Shown: positions 56,405 through 64,000, counted from the stretch's first letter. The stretch: 64,000 nucleotides of DNA from Caldatribacterium sp051549785 (GCF_051549785.1 NZ_CP189974.1:434001-498000), one strand, 5' to 3'. Numbers and translations are program-made. The notes: generated from the letters alone by a model not told the origin.

Positions 56405-57109
56405 CTATTCTTCGAGGAATCCCTCTTTGAGGGCGAAGACGATGAGCTTGACCCGATTCTCGATGTTGAGCTTGGTGAGGATGTTGGTGAGGTGGTTCTT
56501 TACAGTTTTTTCGGCGATGCAGAGTTCCTCAGCAATCGCAGCGTTGTTCTTCCCCTCCACGATGGCCCGAAGGATTTCCCGTTCCCTGGGCGTCAGGACC
56601 TGGAAGAGAGAAGAAGGCTTCCTCCCCCGGCGGACGTAAATTTTTTTGAGCTCACCGACGACGAGAGGTGCAACCTCCGACGCGATGACGATGTCACCCT
56701 GAAGAGCAGCCCAGATACCCTGGAGAATCCTCGGGAAAGGAGCGCTTTTCACGAGATACCCCATGGCGCCGGCCGTGATGGCCCGAAGCGCTGTCTCTAA
56801 GGTGTCATCCACGGTGAGCATAACTGCCTTAAGCTGTGGTGCCTTCCCCTGGAGCCTGCGCACGAGATCCACACCATCCATATCCGGAAGGTGAACATCG
56901 ACAAGGGCGAGATCCGGCCGCTCAAGAGGAATCTTCTGCAGAGCTTCATAACCATTCCGGTACACCAGGCACCGTTTGACATTCCCCTGGGCTTCCAGAA
57001 GCCCTTTCAGGCCCTCGGCGAAAAGCAGGTGATCGTCCACGATAGCCAGAACTGGAAGGGTTGTGAACTCAAAGGGGTAGTCACCAGTGAACAGGGAAAA
57101 CCACCCCAA
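56405..57109 (-). CDS. NarL/FixJ-family response regulator
   Basis: This transcription factor of about 234 residues has a receiver domain with VLAIVDDHLLFAEGL (acidic pair), the phosphorylated aspartate in DLALVDVHLPDMDGV, threonine in VMLTVDD and lysine in GYLVKSAPF. A C-terminal LuxR-type helix-turn-helix follows (LTPREREILRAIVEGKNNAA, then KTVKNHLTNILTKLNI). It begins inside the kinase gene (29-base overlap, TTG start), so kinase and regulator are one coupled unit. It is the likely controller of the neighbouring surface operons; the DNA site is not known, but the GGGACTTTCG motif is a candidate. Confidence 0.92.
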   Translation of the reverse strand: MGWFSLFTGDYPFEFTTLPVLAIVDDHLLFAEGLKGLLEAQGNVKRCLVYRNGYEALQKIPLERPDLALVDVHLPDMDGVDLVRRLQGKAPQLKAVMLTVDDTLETALRAITAGAMGYLVKSAPFPRILQGIWAALQGDIVIASEVAPLVVGELKKIYVRRGRKPSSLFQVLTPREREILRAIVEGKNNAAIAEELCIAEKTVKNHLTNILTKLNIENRVKLIVFALKEGFLEE

Positions 57110-58661
57110 TCCTTGTTCCCCGAGAGGACCGAGAACGAACGCGCACCATACCTCCGAGGGCAGCTACCCGCTCCCGAATCCCCCGAAGACCAAAAGTACG
57201 CTCCTGCAGGAAGGCTTGTTCCGGACAGAACCCCTTCCCGTTGTCCCACACCACGAGGTACACGGCATTCCGGAAGCGGCCGATGGTCACCCGAAGCGCT
57301 GTTGCTCCGGCGTGTTTCCAGACGTTCATGAGGCACTCCTCGAGAATAGCGAAAACCTCTTTCCGTACCGGGAAAGGCAGGTACTCCTCGGGGATGCTTA
57401 TCCGAAGATCGTAGTGCACCCCTTGAAGGCCAAAGAGGTAGTCGAGCCTCTCGAGGAGCGCCTCCCGGAGGGCAAAGCTTCTATCCTCCTGACCTTCTCC
57501 CCGGAGTTCCCGCAATATCTCCCGCGCTTCCCGACAGGAAGAGGACAAGAAACGCTCTAAGTGAAGCAGCACGGAAGCCTCCTCCCCCCGGAGCATCTCC
57601 CTGAGGGCTCTGCAGCACATCTCGGCCCCCGCAAGACTCTGGGCAACTCCATCGTGGAGGCTCCGGGCAATACGGAGCCTCTCCTGCTCCACAATGCCCA
57701 TCCGGGCCCTCTCGCACAATGCAAAGCCCTGGAGCATCCCCGCAGCAACACCGCTCAATATGGCAAGGAATGTTCCAAGGAGTCTTGAAAAGGGAGCATC
57801 CACAAGGGCCACGAAAGCTCCCATGAAACACCCCCGCCAATACAGGGGAGAAACCAGCACCTTCCAAGAGGCTTGCCCGGAGAGAGAAAGAAGCCGCAGG
57901 ACGCTCCGGGCACTGCACACCACAGGATGCTTCTTCCGGAAAAGGGGGAGGAAAATTCGACCAAGTTCTTCCCGAGCCTCGGAAGAAAGGACCCTCGCAA
58001 GTTCCCGGGGCACCACGATGGTGTACTTTCCCGTGGGGAGGAGGGCAAAGAGCGCCGCGTACTTTGTCGGCACCATCACCTGAAAGGCCCGCAGAATAGT
58101 GCGGACCAATCCCTGAAATCCCGTAGTCCAGTCACAACCACTGAGCACCCTTGAAGCCTTCTGCACCATCCGCACGAGATGCTCCTCCTCAAGGCCTCCT
58201 CTCAGTTCTTTCAAAAATCCCGAAAACTCTTGCAGGAGATCCTCAAGGAAAAGCAGAATCTCCGGAGAAAAACATCCCTCGCGCCTGTTGAGGGAGAGGA
58301 CACCCAGAACCGTTTTGCCGTCCCCTCCCCGAAGAGGAACGCACACCGAGGAGGTATCCCTGCATCTCCTGTACGGCAGGGATAGGGGAGGGCTGTGCAA
58401 GGCATCGATGATGACCCCCTGTCCCTCCTGGAGTACGTGCGCCGCCACCCCCCAAGAAGGAAGATACGGAGAATGTCGCAGACGCTTGGGGTAAAGACCA
58501 AAGGCGGCAACAACTCGGAGTTTCTTCCGAAAGGGGTCAAAAACGGCAAGGGTACCCGAAGAAGCACAGGATTTCCGAAGGATTTCCCGAAGCACAAAGA
58601 GCGCCGTTCGGCTCTGTGGGAAATCGGCACACCAGGCCTCTTCCTCCAAGAGGCATTCCAC
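57081..58661 (-). CDS. GAF-domain sensor histidine kinase (HisKA_3/NarX-DesK type)
   Basis: This soluble sensor kinase of about 526 residues has two GAF-like regions (about 15-150, with SSGTLAVFDPFRKKLRVVAA and VCVPLRGGDGKTVLGVLSL; and about 170-330, with MVPTKYAALFALLPTGKYTI). The dimerisation helix carries the phosphorylated histidine in QERLRIARSLHDGVAQSLAG, and a HATPase domain shows EECLMNVWKHAGA, VWDNGKGF and FGLRGIRERVAALGG. No membrane helix is seen, so the signal is cytoplasmic. GTG at 58661 has GGAGGGG seven bases upstream and is preferred to the longer frame. It diverges from the receiver-only gene. Confidence 0.9.
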   Translation of the reverse strand: MECLLEEEAWCADFPQSRTALFVLREILRKSCASSGTLAVFDPFRKKLRVVAAFGLYPKRLRHSPYLPSWGVAAHVLQEGQGVIIDALHSPPLSLPYRRCRDTSSVCVPLRGGDGKTVLGVLSLNRREGCFSPEILLFLEDLLQEFSGFLKELRGGLEEEHLVRMVQKASRVLSGCDWTTGFQGLVRTILRAFQVMVPTKYAALFALLPTGKYTIVVPRELARVLSSEAREELGRIFLPLFRKKHPVVCSARSVLRLLSLSGQASWKVLVSPLYWRGCFMGAFVALVDAPFSRLLGTFLAILSGVAAGMLQGFALCERARMGIVEQERLRIARSLHDGVAQSLAGAEMCCRALREMLRGEEASVLLHLERFLSSSCREAREILRELRGEGQEDRSFALREALLERLDYLFGLQGVHYDLRISIPEEYLPFPVRKEVFAILEECLMNVWKHAGATALRVTIGRFRNAVYLVVWDNGKGFCPEQAFLQERTFGLRGIRERVAALGGMVRVRSRSSRGTRIGVVFPVHW

Positions 58662-58770
58662 CTTTTCCCCTCCTTCCCCCCTTAGAGTAAAGTTGTGTTT
58701 TTGTTCACTTTTTAGAGTCTCAAAATACTTCACCCCTTAGTATACTATACCGCAAGTTTACTCCCCGGAA

Positions 58771-58817
58771 GGGACTTTCGGCCTATGAAAAAAGATAAAA
58801 GGTTAGGACTTTCGGTC
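58771..58817 (+). promoter_or_regulatory. Two GGACTTTCGG motifs upstream of the secretin operon
   Basis: GGGACTTTCGGCC (58771-58783) and AGGACTTTCGGTC (58805-58817) lie 34 bases apart on the plus strand, 53-87 bases before the receiver gene. A TATACT at 58741-58746 could place them in the transcript leader. They could be regulator sites or part of a structured leader; the rest of the leader (58818-58869) has competing small stems but no riboswitch that I recognise. Confidence 0.5.
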
Positions 58818-58869
58818 GAACAAAAGGGGACCGCAAGAGGATGCCGGAGCACAACCCCTCTGGTTAGCT

Positions 58870-59277
58870 ATGGGAAGGAAGGAGGTATGCACCGTCATCC
58901 GGGTCTTTCTCCTTGACAACAATCGCCTCTTCCTCGAGGGGCTCGTGTTCCTTTTAGAGAAACGGGAGGACATCAAAGTCGTGGGTGTGGCCACAAAGGC
59001 GCGAAACGTCCTGCGTTCCATTGAGAAGACCTCTCCGGATGTGGTCGTCATGGATTTCGTTCTCCCTGACGCAAACGGCGCGCACCTTGTTCAGGAAATT
59101 CGCAGGCGATGGAAACACATCCGGGTCGTCATCCTCTCCCTCTATGACAACCAGGACTTCCAGGAAGAGGCGAAAAAAAGCGGGGCCTTCGCCTACCTCG
59201 TCAAGGGAGGCCCTATCGAGGAACTCCTTTCCACGCTCTACGCCGCCTCTGAAAACGGGAGGAGGGACAGACTTTGA
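58870..59277 (+). CDS. Receiver-only response regulator
   Basis: This protein of about 135 residues consists of one CheY-like receiver domain and a short tail, with no output domain. It shows RVFLLDNNRLFLEGLVFLL (one acidic residue followed by Asn where a second Asp/Glu is usual), the phosphorylation site VVVMDFVLPDANG, a serine in VILSLYDN and the lysine in AYLVKGGP. It heads the plus-strand operon with the chaperone-like, secretin, barrel and lipoprotein genes. Its stop overlaps the next start (TTGA). It may be a phosphate sink or a partner of the divergent kinase. Confidence 0.85.
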   Translation: MGRKEVCTVIRVFLLDNNRLFLEGLVFLLEKREDIKVVGVATKARNVLRSIEKTSPDVVVMDFVLPDANGAHLVQEIRRRWKHIRVVILSLYDNQDFQEEAKKSGAFAYLVKGGPIEELLSTLYAASENGRRDRL

Positions 59278-60158
59278 TTGCGGGATGGAGGATGGCAAAA
59301 GCCCTGGCCATCCTGGTGATCCTGGGTGTTTTCTTTGGGGATACCCGGGGAACCCGGATGGGGGCTCAGGAAATCCCTGCCTTCGTTCCTTTCCCCCAGA
59401 AACTCGTCTTTTCTGGGGTGAAACCGGGAGAAGAAAGGACCACGGAGTTCTCCCTCGCCCTCCAAACCGGCGACACATCCTGGGCGCTTTTCGTCGCCCT
59501 CAAGAGTCAGGAAACCATCCCCCAAGGGGTGCTCCTCCTCAGGGCACCAGGAGAGAAGAACCCCCTTCCCCTCTCTCCGACGCCTATCCTCATCCTCCAG
59601 GGAACCCAGCCAGCGCCCCATGGGGTCACCGTGGGTGGCTTCACGCTCACTTTTGCACCCTCCTGGGCAATGGAGGCTGGGGAGTACACGGCGAATCTCG
59701 TCTTTTTCTACCAAAGAACGGGAGGACAACCCATGCCTTTACCGCAATCCCTTACCCTTGTCCTTGCTGTTCCACCGGCCTTCCAAGTTGAAATGCAGGA
59801 AGCCCAAAAGGACATCGCCCTCGAGGTTTCTGGCCCCCCTGGACTCTATTCCCTTACCCCAGCCCTGTCACTGTCTGCCCGGGCCAACGTCACCCCATGG
59901 ACGCTTCTTCTCTCCACCCGGGGTCTTACGGGAGAACAGGGAGGGCACATCCCTCCCGAGCGGGTGTTTGTCAAACTCGGGAAATCCCTGGTCTCTTTCC
60001 AAAATCCGGTGGTCGTCCGTACCGCCCGGGCAGGAGAAACGGTGACTCTTGCGAATCTCCTGCTTTTTGTGGAGACCAGGGTGGAGGATCCCCCTGGTCA
60101 GTACAGGGGAGAAATTGCTATGGCCTGTTCCTTCAGGTCAAAAGGAGGGGTTCAATGA
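59274..60158 (+). CDS. Exported two-domain chaperone/pilin-like protein
   Basis: This 294-residue protein has a signal peptide (MAKALAILVILGVFFGDTRG region) and two beta-sandwich domains. The first (about 40-165) runs VFSGVKPGEERTTEFSLALQ to EAGEYTANLVFFYQRTGG and resembles the chaperone-like proteins of the minus-strand genes. The second (about 175-290) ends DPPGQYRGEIAMACSFRSKG, as in pilin-like subunits. Thus it may join both module types in one chain. TTG at 59274 has GGGAGGAGGG seven bases upstream and overlaps the receiver stop; an ATG at 59292 is an alternative. It is followed immediately by the secretin gene (four-base overlap). Confidence 0.72.
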   Translation: MIAGWRMAKALAILVILGVFFGDTRGTRMGAQEIPAFVPFPQKLVFSGVKPGEERTTEFSLALQTGDTSWALFVALKSQETIPQGVLLLRAPGEKNPLPLSPTPILILQGTQPAPHGVTVGGFTLTFAPSWAMEAGEYTANLVFFYQRTGGQPMPLPQSLTLVLAVPPAFQVEMQEAQKDIALEVSGPPGLYSLTPALSLSARANVTPWTLLLSTRGLTGEQGGHIPPERVFVKLGKSLVSFQNPVVVRTARAGETVTLANLLLFVETRVEDPPGQYRGEIAMACSFRSKGGVQ

Positions 60159-61324
60159 AGTCGCCTTTTCTGCGGCTGTTTTTTACGTTATGCTGTCTGA
60201 TCCTCGCGTGTGTTGCCCTCGCCCACGGCGAAGAAGCGGAAGAACCGCTGATCACCAATGTCTTCGTGGACACCGATATTCGGGAAGCCCTGCAGGACGT
60301 GGCGAGCCAGGCGGGAATCCCCATCCTCGCCGATGAGACCGTCTCAGGATACGTAACCCTGGAGCTCTCTGAAGTCCCCTTAAGCAGGGCTCTGGAAATG
60401 ATGCTCACGCCTTTTGGCTGTGTGGCCGTCAAAATGGACGGGTACTACCTCGTAAGTTCCGGATCCCCCGAGAGCCCCGCGTTCCGGAATATTGCAAAAA
60501 GCGAACGCATCAACCTCAAGGACCTCAACGCCGAGGAAGCCCTGGCACTGCTTCCGGACTTCTACGCCCAGTACGCCAAAGCCATTCCCGGGAAGCGCTT
60601 CATCACTGTGACCGCTCCTCAACCCATCATCGACGAAATTCGACGGATTCTCGCACTTGCAGACGTCCCAAGAAAGCAGGTTGTCATCGATGCCGTGGTA
60701 ACAGAGGTTTCAGGAGAAGCAGCCAGGAACCTGGGGATTGAGTGGGGCGGTGCAACCACGGGACCCTATGGACTTCAGTTTGGAGAGCTTGCGAGCATCG
60801 GGGGGCTCTTCCAGCGCCTCGAGCGGGTGGTCGCCACCATTCATCTTCTCGAAAAGGAAGGAAAGGCCCGCATCCGCTCGAATCCCCGCCTGGTGGTCCT
60901 TGACGGGGAGGAAGGAGAAATCCGGGTTACCCGGGAGGAATACTACGCCATCGTCACCGGAACCGCCACCTTCCCCACAACGAGCCTTGAAACCATAAGT
61001 GCCGGGGTCATCCTAAAGGTCCGGCCCTATGTGGTGGATGGAGAGGAAATCATCCTCACCCTGAGTCCTGAGGTGAGTAACGTCGTGGGGGCAGGGCTTC
61101 AGGACCTCCCGGTGGTGAGCCGCCGCATCGTGTCGACAACAGTCCGGGTGAAAACAGGAGAGACCCTGGTTCTTGGAGGGTTACGCCAGCTCATCGAAGT
61201 CACCACCGAAGGGAAGGTCCCCCTCCTTGGAGACATCCCCATTATCGGGGCCCTTTTCCGCCATAAGAAGACAACGAGCGAGGACAAAGATGTGGTCATC
61301 CTCATCACCCCGAGCATCCTGTGA
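60155..61324 (+). CDS. Short secretin (type II/III/IV pilus secretion outer-membrane channel family)
   Basis: This 389-residue protein has a signal peptide (RLFFTLCCLILACVALAHG), an STN/N0-like domain (about 30-105, NVFVDTDIREALQDVASQAG to LSRALEMMLTPFG), an N1-like KH fold (110-175, LNAEEALALLPDF to RRILALADVPRKQVVIDAVV) and the conserved secretin domain with IRSNPRLVVLDGEEGEIRV, VILKVRPYVVDGEEIILTL, SRRIVSTTVRVKTGETLVLG and VPLLGDIPIIGALFRHK. Secretins form 12-15-mer gates in the outer membrane. At 389 residues it is shorter than GspD or PilQ, having few N-domains. GGAGGGG precedes the ATG at 60155. Its presence supports a diderm envelope. Confidence 0.9.
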   Translation: MKSPFLRLFFTLCCLILACVALAHGEEAEEPLITNVFVDTDIREALQDVASQAGIPILADETVSGYVTLELSEVPLSRALEMMLTPFGCVAVKMDGYYLVSSGSPESPAFRNIAKSERINLKDLNAEEALALLPDFYAQYAKAIPGKRFITVTAPQPIIDEIRRILALADVPRKQVVIDAVVTEVSGEAARNLGIEWGGATTGPYGLQFGELASIGGLFQRLERVVATIHLLEKEGKARIRSNPRLVVLDGEEGEIRVTREEYYAIVTGTATFPTTSLETISAGVILKVRPYVVDGEEIILTLSPEVSNVVGAGLQDLPVVSRRIVSTTVRVKTGETLVLGGLRQLIEVTTEGKVPLLGDIPIIGALFRHKKTTSEDKDVVILITPSIL

Positions 61325-63011
61325 GAAATGCCTTTTGTTTTTTGCGCTTTCTGTCCTCAGCATGCTTTGCGTTCCTCCGAAAAGCGAGGCAAAGACCGTC
61401 ACGCTGTTTTGCCCCGACATCCCCCGAAAAGAGGCCATCCTCACCGTGGCCTTCCAGGCAGGGGTGGAAGTGGTCTTTTTTGAGGACGTCCCCGGAAGGG
61501 TGAACGTACGCCGGGAATCCATAGCCTTCGAGGACGCGCTGGACCTCATCCTCCAGGGAACCGGAATCGTGTGGCACGAGAAGAACGGGGTGTACTACAT
61601 TGGCACACCAGAGGAGGGCACACCCGAGTACCTCAAAATAAGCGATGTCGAAACCTGCACCACCCGCTTCAGAACGTCCCGGGAAATCCTCGCGCTCCAT
61701 CCGGAGTTTGTGGGGAATCTCCTCCCCACCTCGCCGTTTCACTTTCTCGTCGTCGGCCCAAAGAGGGTAAGGGAGGCGATAAAGGACACCGTTGTCGCAC
61801 TTGACCGTCCCCGGGAGCACATCCTCCTCAGGGCTGCCGTTTTTGAGGGTGGGGAAAAATCCCTCGAGGATTCGGCATTTTCCTTTCCTGACACCCAGAA
61901 GCTTTTCACCTTTCCCCGCCTCGACCATAGAGAAAGACTTCAGGGACAGCTAACCCTCAGGGAGGAAGAAGAAAAGGCAATCCGGCGCCTGGAGCAGGAA
62001 CTCCTCGTCCTTGAAGGGGAGTGGGGAGAAAGCCGGGTAGGGGAGAGGGTGTACTACAGGGTAGAGGAGGGGGGCCTGGGGGCCTTAGAGGTCGTGGAAC
62101 TCGGCACGGGCCTCCGGGCACAACCCCTGTGTCGCGAGGACAGACGCATTGTGGTGAACCTGGAAGTCGAGGTGACGGATACCGCAGGGGAAAACCCCCT
62201 CACCGTGGTGCGGAGGACCTTCAAAACCTCGGCAATCCTTGAGGAAGGCGTGGTCACCCCCCTCGTTCTTGAAGCGTACGAGGAAATCCAGAGCAAAGCC
62301 CGGAAGCTCTTCGAAAGCCGGTCCGCAAAAAGACGCCCGGAGAGGGAAACACAGAGCGAGAAGCTCGTGCTCCTTGTGGAGGCGAAAAGGCAAAATCCCC
62401 GGGGCGTTCCATCCCTCGTTCACCTTGAGGGACCACCACTGGAGTTCCAGGCCACCTCGCCAGCAAGAGACCTCCGGGGTACCCGGGCATTTTTGGAGTA
62501 CCGCTCTCCCGGACCTTTCCTGAACGTGGGTTTTGAAACCACGTGGGAGGAGACGGTGGAAATTCGCGGGAACCTCCTGACCAGCTTCTCCGGAAAGCCA
62601 CTCTGGGGAAGTCTCGAACTTGTGTACCGTGTTGCAGGAGAATCCCTCGGCATCCGCTGGGAAGGAACACCGGAAAACCAGGGGTGGTCGGTGTTTTTCG
62701 AGAGCCGGAAACAGGACCGGAACGACACCACGTGCTTTTTCCGCCTCGGGACAGGATGGGTGGGAGAGGACACCGTGGGCTTCGTGGCCCTGGGTGGAGC
62801 GCACAGACGGGGGAATTTCTCCCTTGAGGGAACACTCACCTGCCAGATGGCCTCCGCCACAAACCTCTGGCTTGACCTTGAGGGAAGATTGCGGGTGGGC
62901 AAAAACACCTCGCTGGTTGTCGGCTACAGCGGTCTTCTGGCTGGAGAGAAAACACCCCTCGATGACCTGCGTTTTGAAGGGTTTTTTGTGGGGTTGCGGA
63001 TAACTTTCTGA
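61290..63011 (+). CDS. Secretin-N-domain protein with C-terminal outer-membrane beta-barrel-like region
   Basis: This exported protein of about 573 residues starts with a hydrophobic signal (CLLFFALSVLSMLCV), then a secretin STN-like domain (TVTLFCPDIPRKEAILTVAF to FEDALDLILQGTGIVW) and an N1-like region (ISDVETCTTRFRTSREIL, FLVVGPKRVREAIKDTVVAL). A long charged middle part follows. The last 180 residues are alternating beta-strands (GTRAFLEYRSPGPFLNVGFE through LRFEGFFVGLRITF) ending in phenylalanine, the barrel-targeting signature. It lacks the secretin core, so it may be a partner channel or a ring component. Start uncertain: ATG 61290 (GAGGAC ahead, inside the secretin gene) or TTG 61335. 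Confidence 0.72.
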   Translation: MWSSSSPRASCEKCLLFFALSVLSMLCVPPKSEAKTVTLFCPDIPRKEAILTVAFQAGVEVVFFEDVPGRVNVRRESIAFEDALDLILQGTGIVWHEKNGVYYIGTPEEGTPEYLKISDVETCTTRFRTSREILALHPEFVGNLLPTSPFHFLVVGPKRVREAIKDTVVALDRPREHILLRAAVFEGGEKSLEDSAFSFPDTQKLFTFPRLDHRERLQGQLTLREEEEKAIRRLEQELLVLEGEWGESRVGERVYYRVEEGGLGALEVVELGTGLRAQPLCREDRRIVVNLEVEVTDTAGENPLTVVRRTFKTSAILEEGVVTPLVLEAYEEIQSKARKLFESRSAKRRPERETQSEKLVLLVEAKRQNPRGVPSLVHLEGPPLEFQATSPARDLRGTRAFLEYRSPGPFLNVGFETTWEETVEIRGNLLTSFSGKPLWGSLELVYRVAGESLGIRWEGTPENQGWSVFFESRKQDRNDTTCFFRLGTGWVGEDTVGFVALGGAHRRGNFSLEGTLTCQMASATNLWLDLEGRLRVGKNTSLVVGYSGLLAGEKTPLDDLRFEGFFVGLRITF

Positions 63012-63023
63012 GGAGGGGAAAAC

Positions 63024-63836
63024 ATGCGAGGGTACCTGATACCGTTTTGCTGTTTCCTGGTGGTGCTGGTCCTTTCAGGGTGTAACTGGTTCGGTAAGGG
63101 GCTTTTGAACGTCATCAACCCTGAGGCTGAGGTGCGGATGTACTATGTCTTTAACACACCCCCAGACATCGGAGGACCGGAAAAGTTCGAGCTCCTCCAG
63201 GGACTGACCTTCGACCTTGTCGTGTACCCCCTGAATGGAGTAGGGTTCACCATTGAGCGCCTGACCTACACCTATACCACAGAAAAAGGCGAGGTCGCCG
63301 AGCTCGCCAAGGACCTGGTGCTTTCCTACTACGTTCCTCCCAATGTCTCCCCTGAGCCCACCATTCCTCAACCTGGGGAGGCCAGCCCCTATGTCCTCAC
63401 GAACCTCCCGCTCTTTTTCCAAGACACCATCGACTACCTCTGGAAGAACTACGGGATGAAAAACCTCTTCCTTACCCTCAGAGCCTCGCTACGGGATGAT
63501 GCCGGCCACACCATGATGAAGACCATCGTGGCGAACTTCCCAGTGCTCCAGCTTGGGGAGGACTTCTGGCCCCCCACCGAGGTTGCGATTGAGCCGAGTA
63601 ACCCAAGCGTCCCCGCCGGAACCACACTCACCTTCCTTGCCCGGGCAAAGGACGAGTCCACAATCGTCTCCTATCAGTGGTTCGTGAACGGCCGACCCCA
63701 GGGATGCGCAGGGGGCACCCCCACCTTCGCCTACACCTTTACGGAGGCAGGAACCTACACCATCATGGTGAAGGTGTGCGATAGGTCCGGGAACTGTTCT
63801 TTTGGTCTTACCACCGTTACGGTCACCGCAGCATAG
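63024..63836 (+). CDS. Outer-membrane-type lipoprotein with C-terminal PKD-like domain
   Basis: This 270-residue lipoprotein has the lipobox LVLSGC after a short hydrophobic signal (MRGYLIPFCCFLVVLVLSG). The mature middle part (30-180) is beta-rich and unknown. The C-terminal 80 residues form a PKD/Ig-like domain (AIEPSNPSVPAGTTLTFLAR, VSYQWFVNGRPQG, then FTEAGTYTIMVKVCDRSGNC). It is the last gene of the surface operon, 12 bases after the barrel protein, behind GAGGAGGGG. It may be a pilotin-like or surface-exposed binding part of the complex. Confidence 0.8.
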   Translation: MRGYLIPFCCFLVVLVLSGCNWFGKGLLNVINPEAEVRMYYVFNTPPDIGGPEKFELLQGLTFDLVVYPLNGVGFTIERLTYTYTTEKGEVAELAKDLVLSYYVPPNVSPEPTIPQPGEASPYVLTNLPLFFQDTIDYLWKNYGMKNLFLTLRASLRDDAGHTMMKTIVANFPVLQLGEDFWPPTEVAIEPSNPSVPAGTTLTFLARAKDESTIVSYQWFVNGRPQGCAGGTPTFAYTFTEAGTYTIMVKVCDRSGNCSFGLTTVTVTAA

Positions 63837-63858
63837 GGAGTTCTGGTAGAATAGGAGT

Positions 63859-64000
63859 ATGCCGGAACTCCCAGAGGTTGAGGTCTTACGGAGAGAACTT
63901 GAGCCGTTCCTTCGGGGAAAGCGCATCGTTCTGGTGGAGATTCGGGATCCTCGCCTCGGCTTCCCGAAAGAAGCAGCGGAAGGAAAGACCATCATTGGGG
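63859..64000 (+). CDS. mutM: Formamidopyrimidine-DNA glycosylase (5' part only)
   Basis: The first 47 codons begin MPELPEVEVLRRELEPFLRG, the invariant MutM/Fpg N-terminus with the catalytic proline (nucleophile, after Met removal) and glutamate. The enzyme excises 8-oxoguanine and other oxidised purines. TAGGAG lies just ahead of the ATG and a TAGAAT about 13 bases upstream may be its own -10. The rest lies beyond the window. Confidence 0.93.
   Translation, partial: MPELPEVEVLRRELEPFLRGKRIVLVEIRDPRLGFPKEAAEGKTIIG

Noticed and set aside
58784..58869. Cyclic-di-GMP (GEMM) or other riboswitch before the receiver/secretin operon
   Set aside because: Short stems such as AGGGG/CCCCT and AACC/GGTT exist but the conserved GEMM core sequences are absent and the stems exclude each other.

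Overview
The window looks like a chromosomal segment of a thermophilic, diderm (two-membrane), probably fermentative, sugar-using bacterium. The signs are fairly GC-rich DNA, tightly packed operons with many GTG and TTG starts, a type I-B-like CRISPR repeat of the kind I associate with thermophilic anaerobes, Fe-S aldo/keto reductases, several sugar kinases and ABC sugar importers, and secretin and outer-membrane beta-barrel proteins. My best guess is an Atribacterota (Caldatribacterium-like) genome. That is inference from gene content, not from a database search.

Left part (1-31 kb). A sugar/autoinducer-2 type ABC operon runs off the left edge, followed by a MATE pump. A minus-strand operon then carries udp, hslO, a UvrD-like helicase, an MFS carrier and cobQ. 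A plus-strand uridine-kinase-like gene with a TGS domain is divergent from udp. A long minus-strand run (20.3 to 11.2 kb) holds xylB, two PfkB sugar kinases, hpf, a conserved unknown, a 25-residue membrane peptide, an HD-GYP protein, a DUF5317-like membrane protein, galU and a beta-CASP nuclease. Next come an M28 peptidase, a PAP2 phosphatase, a PAS-GGDEF-HD-GYP gene split by one in-frame amber codon, a secreted phosphoesterase, two Fe-S aldo/keto reductases and a fucose-isomerase-family protein.

Middle part (31-46 kb). A carbohydrate ABC importer lacks an ATPase gene, carries a 56-residue membrane protein, and has a terminator-like hairpin inside the first codons of its first permease gene. 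It is followed by an SDR dehydrogenase, tRNA-Pro(GGG) and about 2 kb of gene-poor DNA with decayed coding remnants and a small CRISPR array without cas genes. Then come a chemoreceptor, a membrane HD-GYP protein, an AEC carrier, mntP, a radical SAM protein, a homocysteine methyltransferase and a Gfo/Idh/MocA oxidoreductase.

Replication-origin neighbourhood (44.9-52.4 kb). A cluster of DnaA boxes between trmI and rsmG is a good oriC candidate. Two parS-like palindromes flank it. Between rsmG and the classic mnmE-jag-yidC-yidD-rnpA-rpmH block sits a coiled-coil protein with 14 exact-length heptad repeats and a PD-(D/E)XK-nuclease-like C-terminus.

Right part (52.4-63.8 kb). This is a coherent surface or secretion locus: Ig-like chaperone/adhesin-type proteins, pilin-like small proteins, a short secretin, a secretin-N-domain protein ending in a beta-barrel, a PKD-type lipoprotein, a NarL-type two-component system and a receiver-only regulator. 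A short motif (GGGACTTTCG) recurs in the upstream regions of its three effector operons, always in the direction of transcription. This locus is my main candidate for an undescribed system. The window ends inside mutM.
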